From Enemella dayhoffiae (GTDB lineage: Bacteria > Actinomycetota > Actinomycetes > Propionibacteriales > Propionibacteriaceae), in the NCBI RefSeq assembly GCF_002250625.1, contig NZ_NMVQ01000023.1, positions 62,001 to 126,000 of the forward strand: a stretch of 64,000 nt of DNA, read 5' to 3'. The notes beneath the pieces are model-generated. The model saw only the letters and a list, made by a program, of their open reading frames with translations, did not search any database and had not been told where the DNA came from. Shown here one piece after another: positions 24,484-33,519 of this stretch (its first letter is position 1; each line of letters begins with the position of its first letter). The position numbers and the translations under genes were made by a program.

Positions 24484-25569
24484 ATGCGTTACGTGGTGAT
24501 CATGGCCGGCGGGTCGGGCAAACGCCTGTGGCCGCTGTCGCGGCAGGGCATGCCGAAGCAGATGTTGCACCTGGTCGGGGACCGGAGTCTGCTGCGGATG
24601 GCCTTTGAGCGCGTGGTGGACGTGGTCGGCGCGGAGCGGGTGTGGGTGTGCACCGGCGGGGAGTACGCCGAGGTGGTCCGCGCCGAGTTGCCGGAGCTGC
24701 CGCACGACAACGTGCTCGGTGAGCCGGTCGGCCGGGATTCGCTGAACGCGGTGGCCTGGCCCGCCGCGGTGCTGGCCGAGCAGGACCCCGACGCGGTGGT
24801 GGCGATGGTCACCGCCGACCAGATCATGCAGCCGGTCGAGGTGTTCCGCAAGGCCCTGCGTACCGGTTTCGAGGTCGCCGAGACCGAGCCGAGCGCGTTG
24901 GTCACCTTCGGGGTGGTGCCGAACACCCCGCACACCGGCTACGGCTACCTGCACCAGGGCGAGGCGGTGAACGGCGACGACAACGTGCGCCACGTGCTGG
25001 AGTTCAAGGAGAAGCCCGACCGCCTCACCGCCGAGCGCTATGTCGCCTCGGGGGAATACTGGTGGAACGCCGGCATGTTCGTCTGGCGGGCCGAGACCCT
25101 GCTGGCGCAGCTGGAGCGACTCGTACCCGACGGCCACCGCACCGTGCGCACGCTGGCCGCGGAGCCCGAGCGACTGGCCGAACTGTTCCCCACCCTGCCG
25201 AAGATCTCGGTCGACTATGCGGTGATGGAGCCGGTATCGCTGGGGCGCGGTACCGAGGGTGCGCACGTGGTTGCGGTGCGGTTGCCGATCACCTGGCACG
25301 ACGTCGGCGGCTTCCCGGCACTGGCCGAGCACCTGCCGCACGACGCCGACGAGAACGCCCGCGAGGGGCGTACGGTGATCATGGACGGGTCGCACAACCT
25401 GGTGATCAACAAGGGCAGCGACGGCAAGCTGGTCGCCGTGCTCGGGATGACCGACACGATCGTCGTGCAGACCGACGACATCACCCTGGTCTGCCCCTCG
25501 GGCAAGGCCGAACAGGTCAAGGCGCTCGTCGCGCGGGTGGCTGAGGAGCAGGGCGAGTCGTACGCCTGA
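24484..25569 (+). CDS. manC: Mannose-1-phosphate guanylyltransferase
   Basis: The 361-residue nucleotidyltransferase makes GDP-mannose from mannose-1-phosphate and GTP. It has the signature VVIMAGGSGKRLWPLSRQGM with the KQ pair of sugar-1-phosphate pyrophosphorylases, GYGYLHQG, FKEKPDR and WNAGMFVWR. It is of the short bacterial type, without the fused isomerase domain. With manB at 34452 it provides the GDP-mannose used for mannosylated lipids and glycans. Confidence 0.9.
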   Translation: MRYVVIMAGGSGKRLWPLSRQGMPKQMLHLVGDRSLLRMAFERVVDVVGAERVWVCTGGEYAEVVRAELPELPHDNVLGEPVGRDSLNAVAWPAAVLAEQDPDAVVAMVTADQIMQPVEVFRKALRTGFEVAETEPSALVTFGVVPNTPHTGYGYLHQGEAVNGDDNVRHVLEFKEKPDRLTAERYVASGEYWWNAGMFVWRAETLLAQLERLVPDGHRTVRTLAAEPERLAELFPTLPKISVDYAVMEPVSLGRGTEGAHVVAVRLPITWHDVGGFPALAEHLPHDADENAREGRTVIMDGSHNLVINKGSDGKLVAVLGMTDTIVVQTDDITLVCPSGKAEQVKALVARVAEEQGESYA

Positions 25570-25573
25570 TCCG

Positions 25574-26407
25574 TCACGCCAGCAGACGGCGGATCCAGGC
25601 GGTGTCTTCCGGGGCGCCAGCGCACACCGCGGTGACCAGTTCGTCGGCGTCGAGCTCGACCAGCTCGTCGTAGCGCCCGCTCTGTCCGGTCGCGCGGAGC
25701 ACCGCGTCCAGCACCGCCTCGCGGCGACCGAGCCGGAAGAAGTCCTGCTCGGCCGGACGCAGCAGCGGGGTCGACGAACCGTCGGCGTCGGTGACCAGGT
25801 GGCCCAGGCCGCGGATCACCGCCAGCGGCCGCCCGCCCAGCTTGGTCTTGGCCAGGTCGGCCGCCGCGCACAGCTCGTCGGCGACGGCGATCTCGGTGAC
25901 GCGCAGGTCGTTGCCGTGCGGGTCGGTACGCCCGATGTGCGAGTCGATCGCGAGCACCCCGGCCAGGCCGATCGCCAGGTCGGTCTGCCCGGTGCGCCAG
26001 GCGCGGCCGGAGGTGTCGGAGACGAGTACGCCGATGTGGGCGCCAGTGCGGTCGCGGACCTGGCTGCGGATGGCCCGGGCCGAGGCGTCGGGGTCGACCG
26101 GCAGCAGGAGTGCTCGGCCGGGCTCGACGTTGGAGGAGTCGATGCCGGCGGCGGCGTGCACCAGGCCGAGGCGGTGCTCGACGATCACGGTGCCGCCGCG
26201 GCGGGCCACCACCCGGCGGGACTCGGCGCGGCGGGCGGCCGGCTTGTCGGCCTCGTCGATGATCCGGCCCTCGGCCTTGGAGATCACCTTCGAGGTGACC
26301 ACCCAGAGGTCGCCGTCGCGTGGTTCGGTGACGGCGAGCAGTTCGGCGACCAGGTCGGTGCCGGGGGTGATCTCGCCGATCCCGGTCGGGGCGTCGATGG
26401 TGATCAT
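25574..26407 (-). CDS. fbiB: Coenzyme F420-0:L-glutamate ligase, CofE-type domain only
   Basis: The 277-residue protein adds gamma-linked glutamates to F420-0 with GTP. It contains DLWVVTSKVISKAEGRI, VLVSDTSGRAWRTGQTD and IGLAGVLAIDSHIGRTDPHG, all CofE signatures. Mycobacterial FbiB (about 450 residues) has a C-terminal nitroreductase-like domain that reduces dehydro-F420-0. Here only about 30 residues follow the CofE core, so that domain is absent. ATG 26407 overlaps the fbiA stop by 4 nt. Confidence 0.85.
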   Translation of the reverse strand: MITIDAPTGIGEITPGTDLVAELLAVTEPRDGDLWVVTSKVISKAEGRIIDEADKPAARRAESRRVVARRGGTVIVEHRLGLVHAAAGIDSSNVEPGRALLLPVDPDASARAIRSQVRDRTGAHIGVLVSDTSGRAWRTGQTDLAIGLAGVLAIDSHIGRTDPHGNDLRVTEIAVADELCAAADLAKTKLGGRPLAVIRGLGHLVTDADGSSTPLLRPAEQDFFRLGRREAVLDAVLRATGQSGRYDELVELDADELVTAVCAGAPEDTAWIRRLLA

Positions 26408-27402
26408 GCGGTCTCGGCGGCCAGGGCCACGCCGGCGCGGACGAACTCGGCGGTGTGGTCGGGGGTGGTCATCAGCAGGGGTACCGCGCGGGTGGGCAGG
26501 CCTGCCGCGGTGCAGCGCTCGGCGGCTGCGGTGTCGGTCTCGTGGACGAGCCAGGCGTCGAGGATCCCTTCGGCGGTGGAGGTGCGCGCCCCGTAGTGCA
26601 GGCCGACGGCGCCGGCGTCCACGGCCACGCCGATCGCGGGGAGCAGCTTGTCGGCCATGCCGAGCACCGGGGCGCCACCAAGGATGCCGGAGACGCCGAC
26701 GACCTTCGCGCCGGTGGCGCGCAGGGCGGGGCGTACCCCGCCGGTCGCCAGCACCGGACCGATCGACACGACCGGGTTGGAGGGGCCGACCAGGACCAGG
26801 TCGGCCCGCTCGATCGCGGTCAGCACCTCCGCGGTGGCGGTCGCGGTCTCGATGCCGACCTGCAGCACCTGCCGCACCTTCGGGGCCGCGTGGTGGCGTA
26901 CCCAGAACTCCTGGAAGTGCATCGCCCGGCGCCCCGACGCGGTCTGCGGGTCCTCGACCACGACGTGGGTCTCCACCCGGTCGTCGGTCATCGGCAGCAG
27001 CCGCAGCCGCTCGTCGTCCAGCCAGCGGTGGCACAGCGCGGCGGTGATCTCGGTCGGGGTGGCGCCGGCGGCGATCAGCTGGGTGCGGACCAGGTGGGTG
27101 GCGATGTCGCGGTCGCCGAGGGCGAACCAGGTCGGCTCGACGGCGTACGCCTTCAGCTCGTCCATGATCGACCACGTCTCGGCCGCCCGGCCCCACCCTT
27201 TCTCGTCATCGATCCCGCCGCCCAGGGCGTACATCATCGTGTCCAGGTCGGGGCACACGCGCAGCCCGTGCAGGGTGATGTCGTCGGCGGTGTTCACCAC
27301 CACGTCGAGCTGCGCCTCGGGACAGGCCCGGCGGACTCCGCGCACGAAGCGGGAACCCCCGACGCCGCCGGCCAGGACCACGATCCGGTTCGGGTTCGTC
27401 AC
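26404..27402 (-). CDS. fbiA: 2-phospho-L-lactate (or phosphoenolpyruvate) transferase of F420 synthesis
   Basis: The 332-residue CofD/FbiA enzyme joins the deazaflavin Fo to the lactyl/enolpyruvyl phosphate from the guanylated precursor. It begins IVVLAGGVGGSRFVRGVR and has NTADDITLHGLRVCPDLDT, ALGDRDIATH and VLVGPSNPVVSIGPVL. Bacterial enzymes use the enolpyruvyl form, giving dehydro-F420-0. GTG 27402 has a CAGACT box 6 nt upstream. It is coupled to fbiB. Confidence 0.92.
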   Translation of the reverse strand: MTNPNRIVVLAGGVGGSRFVRGVRRACPEAQLDVVVNTADDITLHGLRVCPDLDTMMYALGGGIDDEKGWGRAAETWSIMDELKAYAVEPTWFALGDRDIATHLVRTQLIAAGATPTEITAALCHRWLDDERLRLLPMTDDRVETHVVVEDPQTASGRRAMHFQEFWVRHHAAPKVRQVLQVGIETATATAEVLTAIERADLVLVGPSNPVVSIGPVLATGGVRPALRATGAKVVGVSGILGGAPVLGMADKLLPAIGVAVDAGAVGLHYGARTSTAEGILDAWLVHETDTAAAERCTAAGLPTRAVPLLMTTPDHTAEFVRAGVALAAETA

Positions 27403-27408
27403 CGGGTC

Positions 27409-27414
27409 AGTCTG
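27409..27414 (-). promoter_or_regulatory. -10 box of fbiA-fbiB (leaderless)
   Basis: CAGACT on the minus strand ends 6 nt before GTG 27402. Confidence 0.4.
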
Positions 27415-27487
27415 GCACCTCGGTCGGACGGGTGAGCGACCCGTTCATCGGCCGGGTCGCTGCCGGGCCGGGCGCGGGTCAGCCGGA

Positions 27488-27493
27488 TACGCT
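27488..27493 (+). promoter_or_regulatory. -10 box of the membrane protein gene at 27500 (leaderless)
   Basis: TACGCT ends 6 nt before GTG 27500. Confidence 0.5.
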
Positions 27494-27499
27494 GAGCGG

Positions 27500-28297
27500 G
27501 TGAGCGAGGGAGTGAAGCGATTCCGTGAGCCGGCCGCCTGGCTGGTGCTGTTCGCGATCGTGATCCTGATGGTGGCGGACCTGGTACGCCTGGTCCTGGC
27601 GGTCCGCGGGTCGGCCGGGATGGACGCGTTCGGGGCGCACGGGTTGTCGCTGTTCAACCCGGTGCACGCGATCACGCTGCTGCTCGTCGTCGGCGTGAGC
27701 GCCCTGGTGCAACCGGCAACTCCGCGGGCCCGCCCCCTCACCGTTGCGGCGCTGGTGGTGGCGCTGCTCGGCACCGCGGGACAGCTGGTGTTCGGAGTGA
27801 TCGGCCTGGTCCGTGCCGGACAGCGCGCCGGCGCGGTGAACGCCGTGGTCGACGCCGTCGGCTATCTCGGGTTCAGCATCTTCCCCGTGGTCGCGGTGCT
27901 CGGGCTGCTCAGGATCCTGGGCGGGATGCGCCGCGAGGAGGCCCGCCAGATCGAGGAGGCTGAGGCGACCACCCAGCTGCCGGGCCCGGGACACGAGATC
28001 GCCGCCGAGGATGCCGCCGGGCCCGAACCGGCCTGGCGGCGCGACGAGGCAAGCGGCGCCGCCTGGCGTAGCGCAGGCGCGGCCGCCTCGGGAGCCCGGG
28101 CCAGCGGCTGGGGACGCCCCGGGGAGAGGGGCGACTGGACCCCCCAGACCGGTGCGGGCACGGGAGAGGAACAGCAGGAGGACGCGACCCGCATCCCGCG
28201 CCTCCAGCCCGACTCCGAGCGCCCGGTCGATGAAGGCGGCCCGGGCCTTCCGCCGCGCCGCCAGCCGCCCAGCTGGACCCCGCTCGACCGCGACTGA
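27500..28297 (+). CDS. Four-helix membrane protein with long hydrophilic tail
   Basis: The 265-residue protein has four predicted membrane helices in residues 10-145 (AAWLVLFAIVILMVADLVRL, HAITLLLVVGVSALV, VAALVVALLGTAGQLVFGVI, IFPVVAVLGLLRILGGM). A charged, Gly/Pro-rich cytoplasmic tail of about 115 residues follows. I do not recognise the family beyond an actinobacterial membrane protein. It lies between fbiA (divergent) and whiB. GTG 27500 fits the leaderless box. Confidence 0.7.
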   Translation: MSEGVKRFREPAAWLVLFAIVILMVADLVRLVLAVRGSAGMDAFGAHGLSLFNPVHAITLLLVVGVSALVQPATPRARPLTVAALVVALLGTAGQLVFGVIGLVRAGQRAGAVNAVVDAVGYLGFSIFPVVAVLGLLRILGGMRREEARQIEEAEATTQLPGPGHEIAAEDAAGPEPAWRRDEASGAAWRSAGAAASGARASGWGRPGERGDWTPQTGAGTGEEQQEDATRIPRLQPDSERPVDEGGPGLPPRRQPPSWTPLDRD

Positions 28298-28372
28298 TCC
28301 CGATCCAATAAGAATGCGGCCCCTTTCGGACAGAATTTTCTACGTTACCGCAGCCGTCCGACAATTTCCCGC

Positions 28373-28401
28373 TTGACTCTCGGTAACAACACCGATGTAA
28401 T
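28373..28401 (+). promoter_or_regulatory. Promoter of the whiB gene
   Basis: TTGACT (28373-28378) and TGTAAT (28396-28401) are 17 nt apart, a canonical housekeeping-sigma promoter. It leaves a leader of about 35 nt with a GAGGAGGAG ribosome site before ATG 28443. The surrounding stretch is clearly AT-richer than the rest of the window. Confidence 0.65.
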
Positions 28402-28442
28402 TCCACCAATGAAACTCGGTTCGCCGGGGTCGAGGAGGAGAC

Positions 28443-28706
28443 ATGCATGAATTGCTGACGGTGCTCAGCGCTGTCGACGATGAGGGAGCACTGGGCTGGC
28501 AGGAGCGTGCCCTGTGCGCTCAGACAGACCCCGAGGCCTTCTTTCCCGAGAAGGGTGGGTCGACCCGAGAGGCCAAGCGGGTCTGCCTCTCCTGCGAGGT
28601 GCGCAGCGAATGCCTGGACTATGCGCTGGGCAACGATGAGCGCTTCGGGATCTGGGGCGGGTTGAGTGAGCGGGAACGCCGCAAGCTGAAGAAGCGGGCG
28701 GTCTGA
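28443..28706 (+). CDS. WhiB-family iron-sulfur regulator (WhiB2/WhmD-like)
   Basis: The 87-residue protein has the four cysteines that bind a 4Fe-4S cluster (Cys25, Cys48, Cys51, Cys57 in CAQTD, CLSCEVRSEC). It has the GIWGG turn and a basic C-terminal tail (RERRKLKKR) for DNA contact. Its position by fbiA/fbiB and manB matches whiB2 (Rv3260c), needed for septation in mycobacteria and sporulation in streptomycetes. It would bind sigma factor region 4 and tune promoters. Confidence 0.9.
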   Translation: MHELLTVLSAVDDEGALGWQERALCAQTDPEAFFPEKGGSTREAKRVCLSCEVRSECLDYALGNDERFGIWGGLSERERRKLKKRAV

Positions 28707-28722
28707 CCGGCCACAGGTGACG

Positions 28723-28730
28723 TATACGAT
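28723..28730 (+). promoter_or_regulatory. -10 element upstream of the large glycosyltransferase gene
   Basis: TATACGAT lies about 87 nt before ATG 28817, between whiB and the glycosyltransferase gene. It gives that operon its own promoter with a leader of about 80 nt. Confidence 0.4.
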
Positions 28731-28816
28731 GAGGGGACGCTGCGGCGGCCCCTTCGTCGTTCAACGGGGGTTGCGGCGGATGCGGCCCCGGCCAGAGCAG
28801 TGAGGTTCCCACATCG

Positions 28817-31800
28817 ATGCCTGATCATCCCACCGATGAGACAGGCTCGACCCCTGAGGCCCCGCACTCCGGTTCAGCTGGCTCGAGCCCGGACCGCCCC
28901 ACCGAGATCCTCCCGGCCCAGACGCGCCCGACGCGCACCGGACCCCCGCAGGTGACCCCCGACGCCTGGGCGTGGACCGAGGACGAACACCAGGAGCCCG
29001 CGCCGGAGACCTCCGCGATCGCGGTCACCGCGGTGCTGGTCGCGCACAACGCCGAGGCGTGGCTCGGCCCAGCCCTGCAGTCCCTGCGCAACCTGACCCG
29101 TCGCCCCGACCGGCTCTATGCCGTCGACACCGGTTCGGACGACCGCACCGCGCAGCTGCTCCGGGAGAGCGGGCTGTTCGACGAGGTGATCGCCGGCCGC
29201 GGCGAGGACGGGTTCGGCGTCGCCGTCAACCGCGCCCTGGCCGTCGCCGAAGAGCGTCCCGGGGAGTGGCTCTGGCTGCTGCACGACGACCTCACCCTCG
29301 CCCCCGACACCCTGGAGCAACTCCTTCGCGGAACCCTCGCCGACCCCGGCGCCGACCTCCTCGGCCCCAAACTGCTGCAGCCCCACCGCGGGACCGGCCC
29401 GGCCCGGCTCAGCGAGGTCGGCGTCACCATCTCCGACAGCGGACGGCGCGAACTCGACCTCGAGCCCGGTGAGATCGACCAGGGTCAGCACACCGCGCGG
29501 CAGGTGCTGGCCGTGTCGACCTGCGCCATGCTGGTCCGCCGCAGCGTGTACGCCGCACTCGGCGGTCTGGCGCCCGAGCTTCCCGTCTTCCGCGACGGCG
29601 TCGACCTCGGCTGGCGGGCCACCGCCGCCGGGCACCGCGTGCGCACCTGTCCCGAGGCCGTGGTCACCCACCGCCAGGCCGGCCGCAACGGGCTGCGGCG
29701 CAGCGCCCTGATCGGCTCGGACCCCACGGCCACCGACCGGCAGCTCGCCCTGCGCACCGTCGCCGCCCACCGCGGCGGCGGCTTCGCCAGCCTGCGCCTG
29801 ATCCTCGGGTCACTGCTGCTGTCGGTCGGCTACCTGCTCGCCAAGGCGCCCGCCCAGGCCCGCGCCGAGTTCGCCGCGCTGCGCGACTTCGTCGGCAACG
29901 GGCGTACCCGCGCCCTGCGCGCCCGCATCGCCCCGCCGGTGTCGGCCGAGGCGTCCGCCACGGTCGCCATGCTGCGACCCCGCCGCTGGGCCGGGCTGCG
30001 CCTCGCCGCCGAGGGGGCGCTCGGGTTGCTTCCGCGCCGCGACGCCCCCGGCACCTCGATCGACGAACTCACCGGTGACGACTTCGCCTCAGCGGGCGAG
30101 GAGAACCGCGGCGGGTTCTGGTCCAACCCGGCGGCCGTCACCACCCTGCTGCTCACCGTCACCGCACTGTTCGCCGGTCGGGCGCTGATCGGACCGGGCA
30201 GCCCCGCCTCGGACCTGCTGCTCCCGGCCCGCAGCAGCCTCGGTGAGGCGTACCGCGCCTATCTGGCGCCCATCGTGGGCGCACCCGGCCTGTCCGCCCC
30301 ACCCTGGCTGGGGCTGACCGCGCTGTTCTCCACCGTGACCGCCGGCCGGCCCGTGCTGCTGGTCGCCCTCGGCTTCCTGCTGGTGGTGCCGGTCGCCGCG
30401 CTGGCCGCCCAGCCGCTGCTGCGGCGTACCGTCACCGACGCCCGGGTCCGGATCGCGGCCACCGTGCTGTACGCCCTGCTCGCGGTCCTGCTGGCGGCGG
30501 TGAACCGCGGACTGATCGCGCCGCTGGTGCTCGCGGTGTTCCTGCCGCTGCTCGCCGTCTCCGTGCGGGCCCTCGTGCTGCGCCGCACCACCGGCCCCGA
30601 CTCCTGGCGCCCGGTGTGGGCCAGCGGACTGCTGCTGAGCGTGCTGATCGCCTTCCTCCCCGCGCTCGGCCTGCTCGCCCTGCTCGGCGGACTGGTGGCG
30701 GCGCTCCTGGCCCGCCGCGAACCGGCCCGCCTGCTCCGAATCGGGGTCGTGGCGCTGATCCCGCTGATCCTGCTCGCGCCCTGGTGGCCGGCCGTGGTCA
30801 ACGGCTGGTCCCGCCTGCTCGTCGGACCCGACGCCGGCCTGGGCGGCCAGGCGGTCGGCCCGACCTGGCACCTGCTGCTCGGGCTGACCCCCGGCCCGGG
30901 CGCGCCGGCGCTGTGGCTGGCCGCGGTCTTCTTCGGCGCCATCTGGCTGTGGGCGCTGGTCGGGCTGGCCCTGCGCACCTCCAGCCCCGCCGTCTGGGCC
31001 GCGCTCGGGACCGGGCTCGCCGCGCTGGCGCTCGCGGTCCTGCTCTCCCGACAACTCGCCACCACCCTGCCGCAGGGCACCCGGGTCCGACCCGAGGTGG
31101 TCTCGCTGCTGCTGCTCGGCTTCGCCGCCCTGGTGTACGCCGGGGCGCTCGGCCTGGACCTGGTGCCGGCCGCGCTGGCCAAGCGGTCGCTCGGGCTGGC
31201 CCACCTCGCTACCGGGCTGCTCGTCGTGGTCACCGTCGCCGCCGTGACCGTGGGCGCGGCGTGGTGGGCGCTGGTCGGCGCGCACGGCCCGATCCACCGC
31301 GAGCCGGGCACCGTGGTCGCCCCCTATCTGCGCAACGCCATGAACTCCCCGGCGCGGACGCGGGTGCTGGCGATCGAGGTACAGGGGCCGGTCCAGTCCT
31401 GGTCGCTGCTCGCCGACGACCAGCTCCGGCTCGGTGATGCCGACCGCGGTCTCGCCTTCGGCGGTTCGCCCACCATGCAGGAGCGCACCCGCGGCATCGT
31501 CGCCCGGCTGGTCTCCGGCAGCGGGGACGAGCGGGTGGCCCAGGACCTGGCCGATCTCGCCGTCGGCCAGGTGTGGGTGAGCGGCGCCAGCGAGGAACTG
31601 AAGTCGCGGATCAACAACACCCCCGGCCTGGGCGCGGCCTCCGGTGATGAGTCGGTCACCGTCTGGTCGGTGCCCCAGACCCGGGGCCGCTGGACCGTGA
31701 CCGGGGCCCAGCCGATCGTGCTCGACGCCCGCGGGACCGCCGCCGAGGCGACCCTCCCCGCGGCGACGGGCCCCCGCCAGCTGGTGCTCAGCGAACCCAC

Positions 31801-32116
31801 CGACCCCCGCTGGCGGGTCACCTTCAACGGCAACGAGCTCACCGGACGCTCCGCCACCGACCGGACCACCTTCGACATCCCCGGCAACCCCGGCCAGCTC
31901 GAGGTACGCCTGTCCGATCCGCTGCGCGGCTGGCTGGCCCTGGCACAGCTGCTGGGTCTGCTCGCCCTGGTCGTGCTGGCCGCGCCCTCGTTGGCCGGCA
32001 GCCGGCAGCGCCGCCTGGAGCGACTGGGGGCCGAGGAGACCGCATCGGTAGCCACCCGGGTCGGCGGACGCCGCTCGGCGGAGCGCACGGCCGAGCCCGA
32101 GGAGGGACAGCGATGA
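28817..32116 (+). CDS. Large multi-pass membrane protein with N-terminal GT2 glycosyltransferase domain
   Basis: The 1099-residue protein has an N-terminal family 2 domain (about residues 65-300: ITAVLVAHNAEAWL, AVDTGSDDRT, WLLHDDLTLAPD, VSTCAMLVRRSVY, FRDGVDLGWR). A long hydrophobic region with at least ten membrane helices follows (about 310-860), then an extracytoplasmic beta-rich domain, a last helix (LALAQLLGLLALVVLAAPSL) and a basic tail. Such proteins use polyprenyl-linked sugars or export glycans in actinobacteria. It is co-transcribed with the next two genes (4-nt overlap), a group conserved after whiB in this phylum. Confidence 0.82.
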   Translation: MPDHPTDETGSTPEAPHSGSAGSSPDRPTEILPAQTRPTRTGPPQVTPDAWAWTEDEHQEPAPETSAIAVTAVLVAHNAEAWLGPALQSLRNLTRRPDRLYAVDTGSDDRTAQLLRESGLFDEVIAGRGEDGFGVAVNRALAVAEERPGEWLWLLHDDLTLAPDTLEQLLRGTLADPGADLLGPKLLQPHRGTGPARLSEVGVTISDSGRRELDLEPGEIDQGQHTARQVLAVSTCAMLVRRSVYAALGGLAPELPVFRDGVDLGWRATAAGHRVRTCPEAVVTHRQAGRNGLRRSALIGSDPTATDRQLALRTVAAHRGGGFASLRLILGSLLLSVGYLLAKAPAQARAEFAALRDFVGNGRTRALRARIAPPVSAEASATVAMLRPRRWAGLRLAAEGALGLLPRRDAPGTSIDELTGDDFASAGEENRGGFWSNPAAVTTLLLTVTALFAGRALIGPGSPASDLLLPARSSLGEAYRAYLAPIVGAPGLSAPPWLGLTALFSTVTAGRPVLLVALGFLLVVPVAALAAQPLLRRTVTDARVRIAATVLYALLAVLLAAVNRGLIAPLVLAVFLPLLAVSVRALVLRRTTGPDSWRPVWASGLLLSVLIAFLPALGLLALLGGLVAALLARREPARLLRIGVVALIPLILLAPWWPAVVNGWSRLLVGPDAGLGGQAVGPTWHLLLGLTPGPGAPALWLAAVFFGAIWLWALVGLALRTSSPAVWAALGTGLAALALAVLLSRQLATTLPQGTRVRPEVVSLLLLGFAALVYAGALGLDLVPAALAKRSLGLAHLATGLLVVVTVAAVTVGAAWWALVGAHGPIHREPGTVVAPYLRNAMNSPARTRVLAIEVQGPVQSWSLLADDQLRLGDADRGLAFGGSPTMQERTRGIVARLVSGSGDERVAQDLADLAVGQVWVSGASEELKSRINNTPGLGAASGDESVTVWSVPQTRGRWTVTGAQPIVLDARGTAAEATLPAATGPRQLVLSEPTDPRWRVTFNGNELTGRSATDRTTFDIPGNPGQLEVRLSDPLRGWLALAQLLGLLALVVLAAPSLAGSRQRRLERLGAEETASVATRVGGRRSAERTAEPEEGQR

Positions 32117-33519
32117 AACCGGTGCTGCGTCCGGTGGCCGTGCTCGGCGTCGCCCTGGCGGGCGCCGGGTTGGCCCTGTCGGGGGCCGTCCTGCCGGTCC
32201 GCCAACCCCGCCCGATCCCGCCGGTCGAGGCTCAGGGGCGTACCGTCAGCGTCTGCCCGCCGGCCGGCACGGTGAACGCGATCTCGGCGACCACCTGGGG
32301 AGAACTGGAGATCCGCCCGCTCACCGCGGCCACCGGACTGGCCGTCCCGCCGGGTCGCGGACGGACCATCCCCAGCGGCGAGCAGCCGGTGCTGATGCTC
32401 GCCGAAGGCCGGCAGAACCAGGCCTCCGCCGCCTCCGCCTATGACAACCTGGCCAACGGCCGCGATCGCGGCCTGTCGCTGGCCCGCTGCAGCGTACCCA
32501 CCACCACCGCCTGGTTCACCGGGCTGGCCGCCGACCCGGGGCAGGCCGGGCTGACCGTGCGCAGCGAGGTGGTGCTGGTCAACCCCGACGAGGGACAGGC
32601 CGAGGTCGACCTGCGGTTCTTCGGACCCAACGGGGTGCAGACCGCCTCCGGTGGCCGCGGCATCACCGTCCCGGGGCGGTCCACCCGGGTGATCGCGCTG
32701 GAATCGCTGTTCACCCAGCCCGAGCGGGTCGGCATGGAGGTGCGCACCGCCCGCGGCCGGATCTGGTCGGCGGTACGCCAGCATGCCAGCCTCGGCGTCC
32801 AGCCGGCCGGCTCCGACTGGCAGGTGGCCTCCGCGCACCCGGCGCCGGTCCAGGTCGTGCCCGGCGTACCCGATGGTCCGGGCAGCCGGGAACTGGTGCT
32901 GACCAACCCGGGCGCCCGCCGGACCACCGCCAAGGTCGAGGTGATCGGACCCGACGGAACCTTCGCCCCGGCCGATGCCGCCAGCGTGGACGTGAACGCC
33001 GAATCGACCGTCCGGGTCCCGATCACCACCGGGCTGAACGGGGACGTCGGGGCGGTCCGGATCACCGCCGACCAGCCGCTGGTCGCCGCGGTCAGTTCCC
33101 GCAGCAGCGACGTCTCGGCCGAATCCGACCTGGCCGTGCAGCCCGCCGCCGCCGAGTTGACCGGCACCAGCCTGGCCGCGGTCGCCGTGGACCGCGGGGT
33201 GACCGGGGCGGTGGTGGTGTCCAACACCGGTACCCGCGACGCCAACGTGCCGATGAAAGTGGTGGACGCCACCGGCCGCGAGTTGATGTCGGTGGAGCTT
33301 CCGGTGGCCGCCGGCCGCAGCAACCTGTGGGAGATCAAGCAGGTGGACGTGCCCGCCGCGGTGCAGATCCGCACCCCACGGGATGCACAGTTGTACGCCG
33401 GGGTGGTGCTCACCTCCGGCTCCGGGCCGGTCGCCGGGCTCGCCTCGGCACCCTTCTCGGTGCCCGAGCAGACCACCGCCGGCGTCGATCCGGTGCACGA
33501 TCCGGGGGTCGGTCGATGA
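32113..33519 (+). CDS. Secreted/anchored DUF5719-family protein
   Basis: The 468-residue protein has one N-terminal membrane segment or signal (VLGVALAGAGLALSGAVLPV) and an all-beta extracytoplasmic region with repeated elements such as LVNPDEGQAEVDLRFFGPNG and LTNPGARRTTAKVEVIGPDG, consistent with tandem immunoglobulin-like folds. Its function is unknown. It overlaps the membrane glycosyltransferase stop by 4 nt and the metallopeptidase-like gene by 4 nt, so the three are translated together and probably act in one envelope process. Confidence 0.78.
   Translation: MKPVLRPVAVLGVALAGAGLALSGAVLPVRQPRPIPPVEAQGRTVSVCPPAGTVNAISATTWGELEIRPLTAATGLAVPPGRGRTIPSGEQPVLMLAEGRQNQASAASAYDNLANGRDRGLSLARCSVPTTTAWFTGLAADPGQAGLTVRSEVVLVNPDEGQAEVDLRFFGPNGVQTASGGRGITVPGRSTRVIALESLFTQPERVGMEVRTARGRIWSAVRQHASLGVQPAGSDWQVASAHPAPVQVVPGVPDGPGSRELVLTNPGARRTTAKVEVIGPDGTFAPADAASVDVNAESTVRVPITTGLNGDVGAVRITADQPLVAAVSSRSSDVSAESDLAVQPAAAELTGTSLAAVAVDRGVTGAVVVSNTGTRDANVPMKVVDATGRELMSVELPVAAGRSNLWEIKQVDVPAAVQIRTPRDAQLYAGVVLTSGSGPVAGLASAPFSVPEQTTAGVDPVHDPGVGR

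Noticed and set aside
30089-31297. A 402-codon minus-strand frame opposite the large glycosyltransferase gene
   Set aside because: Its product is almost only Gly, Gln, Arg, His and Asp, as expected for the antisense of Leu/Ala-rich membrane helices.
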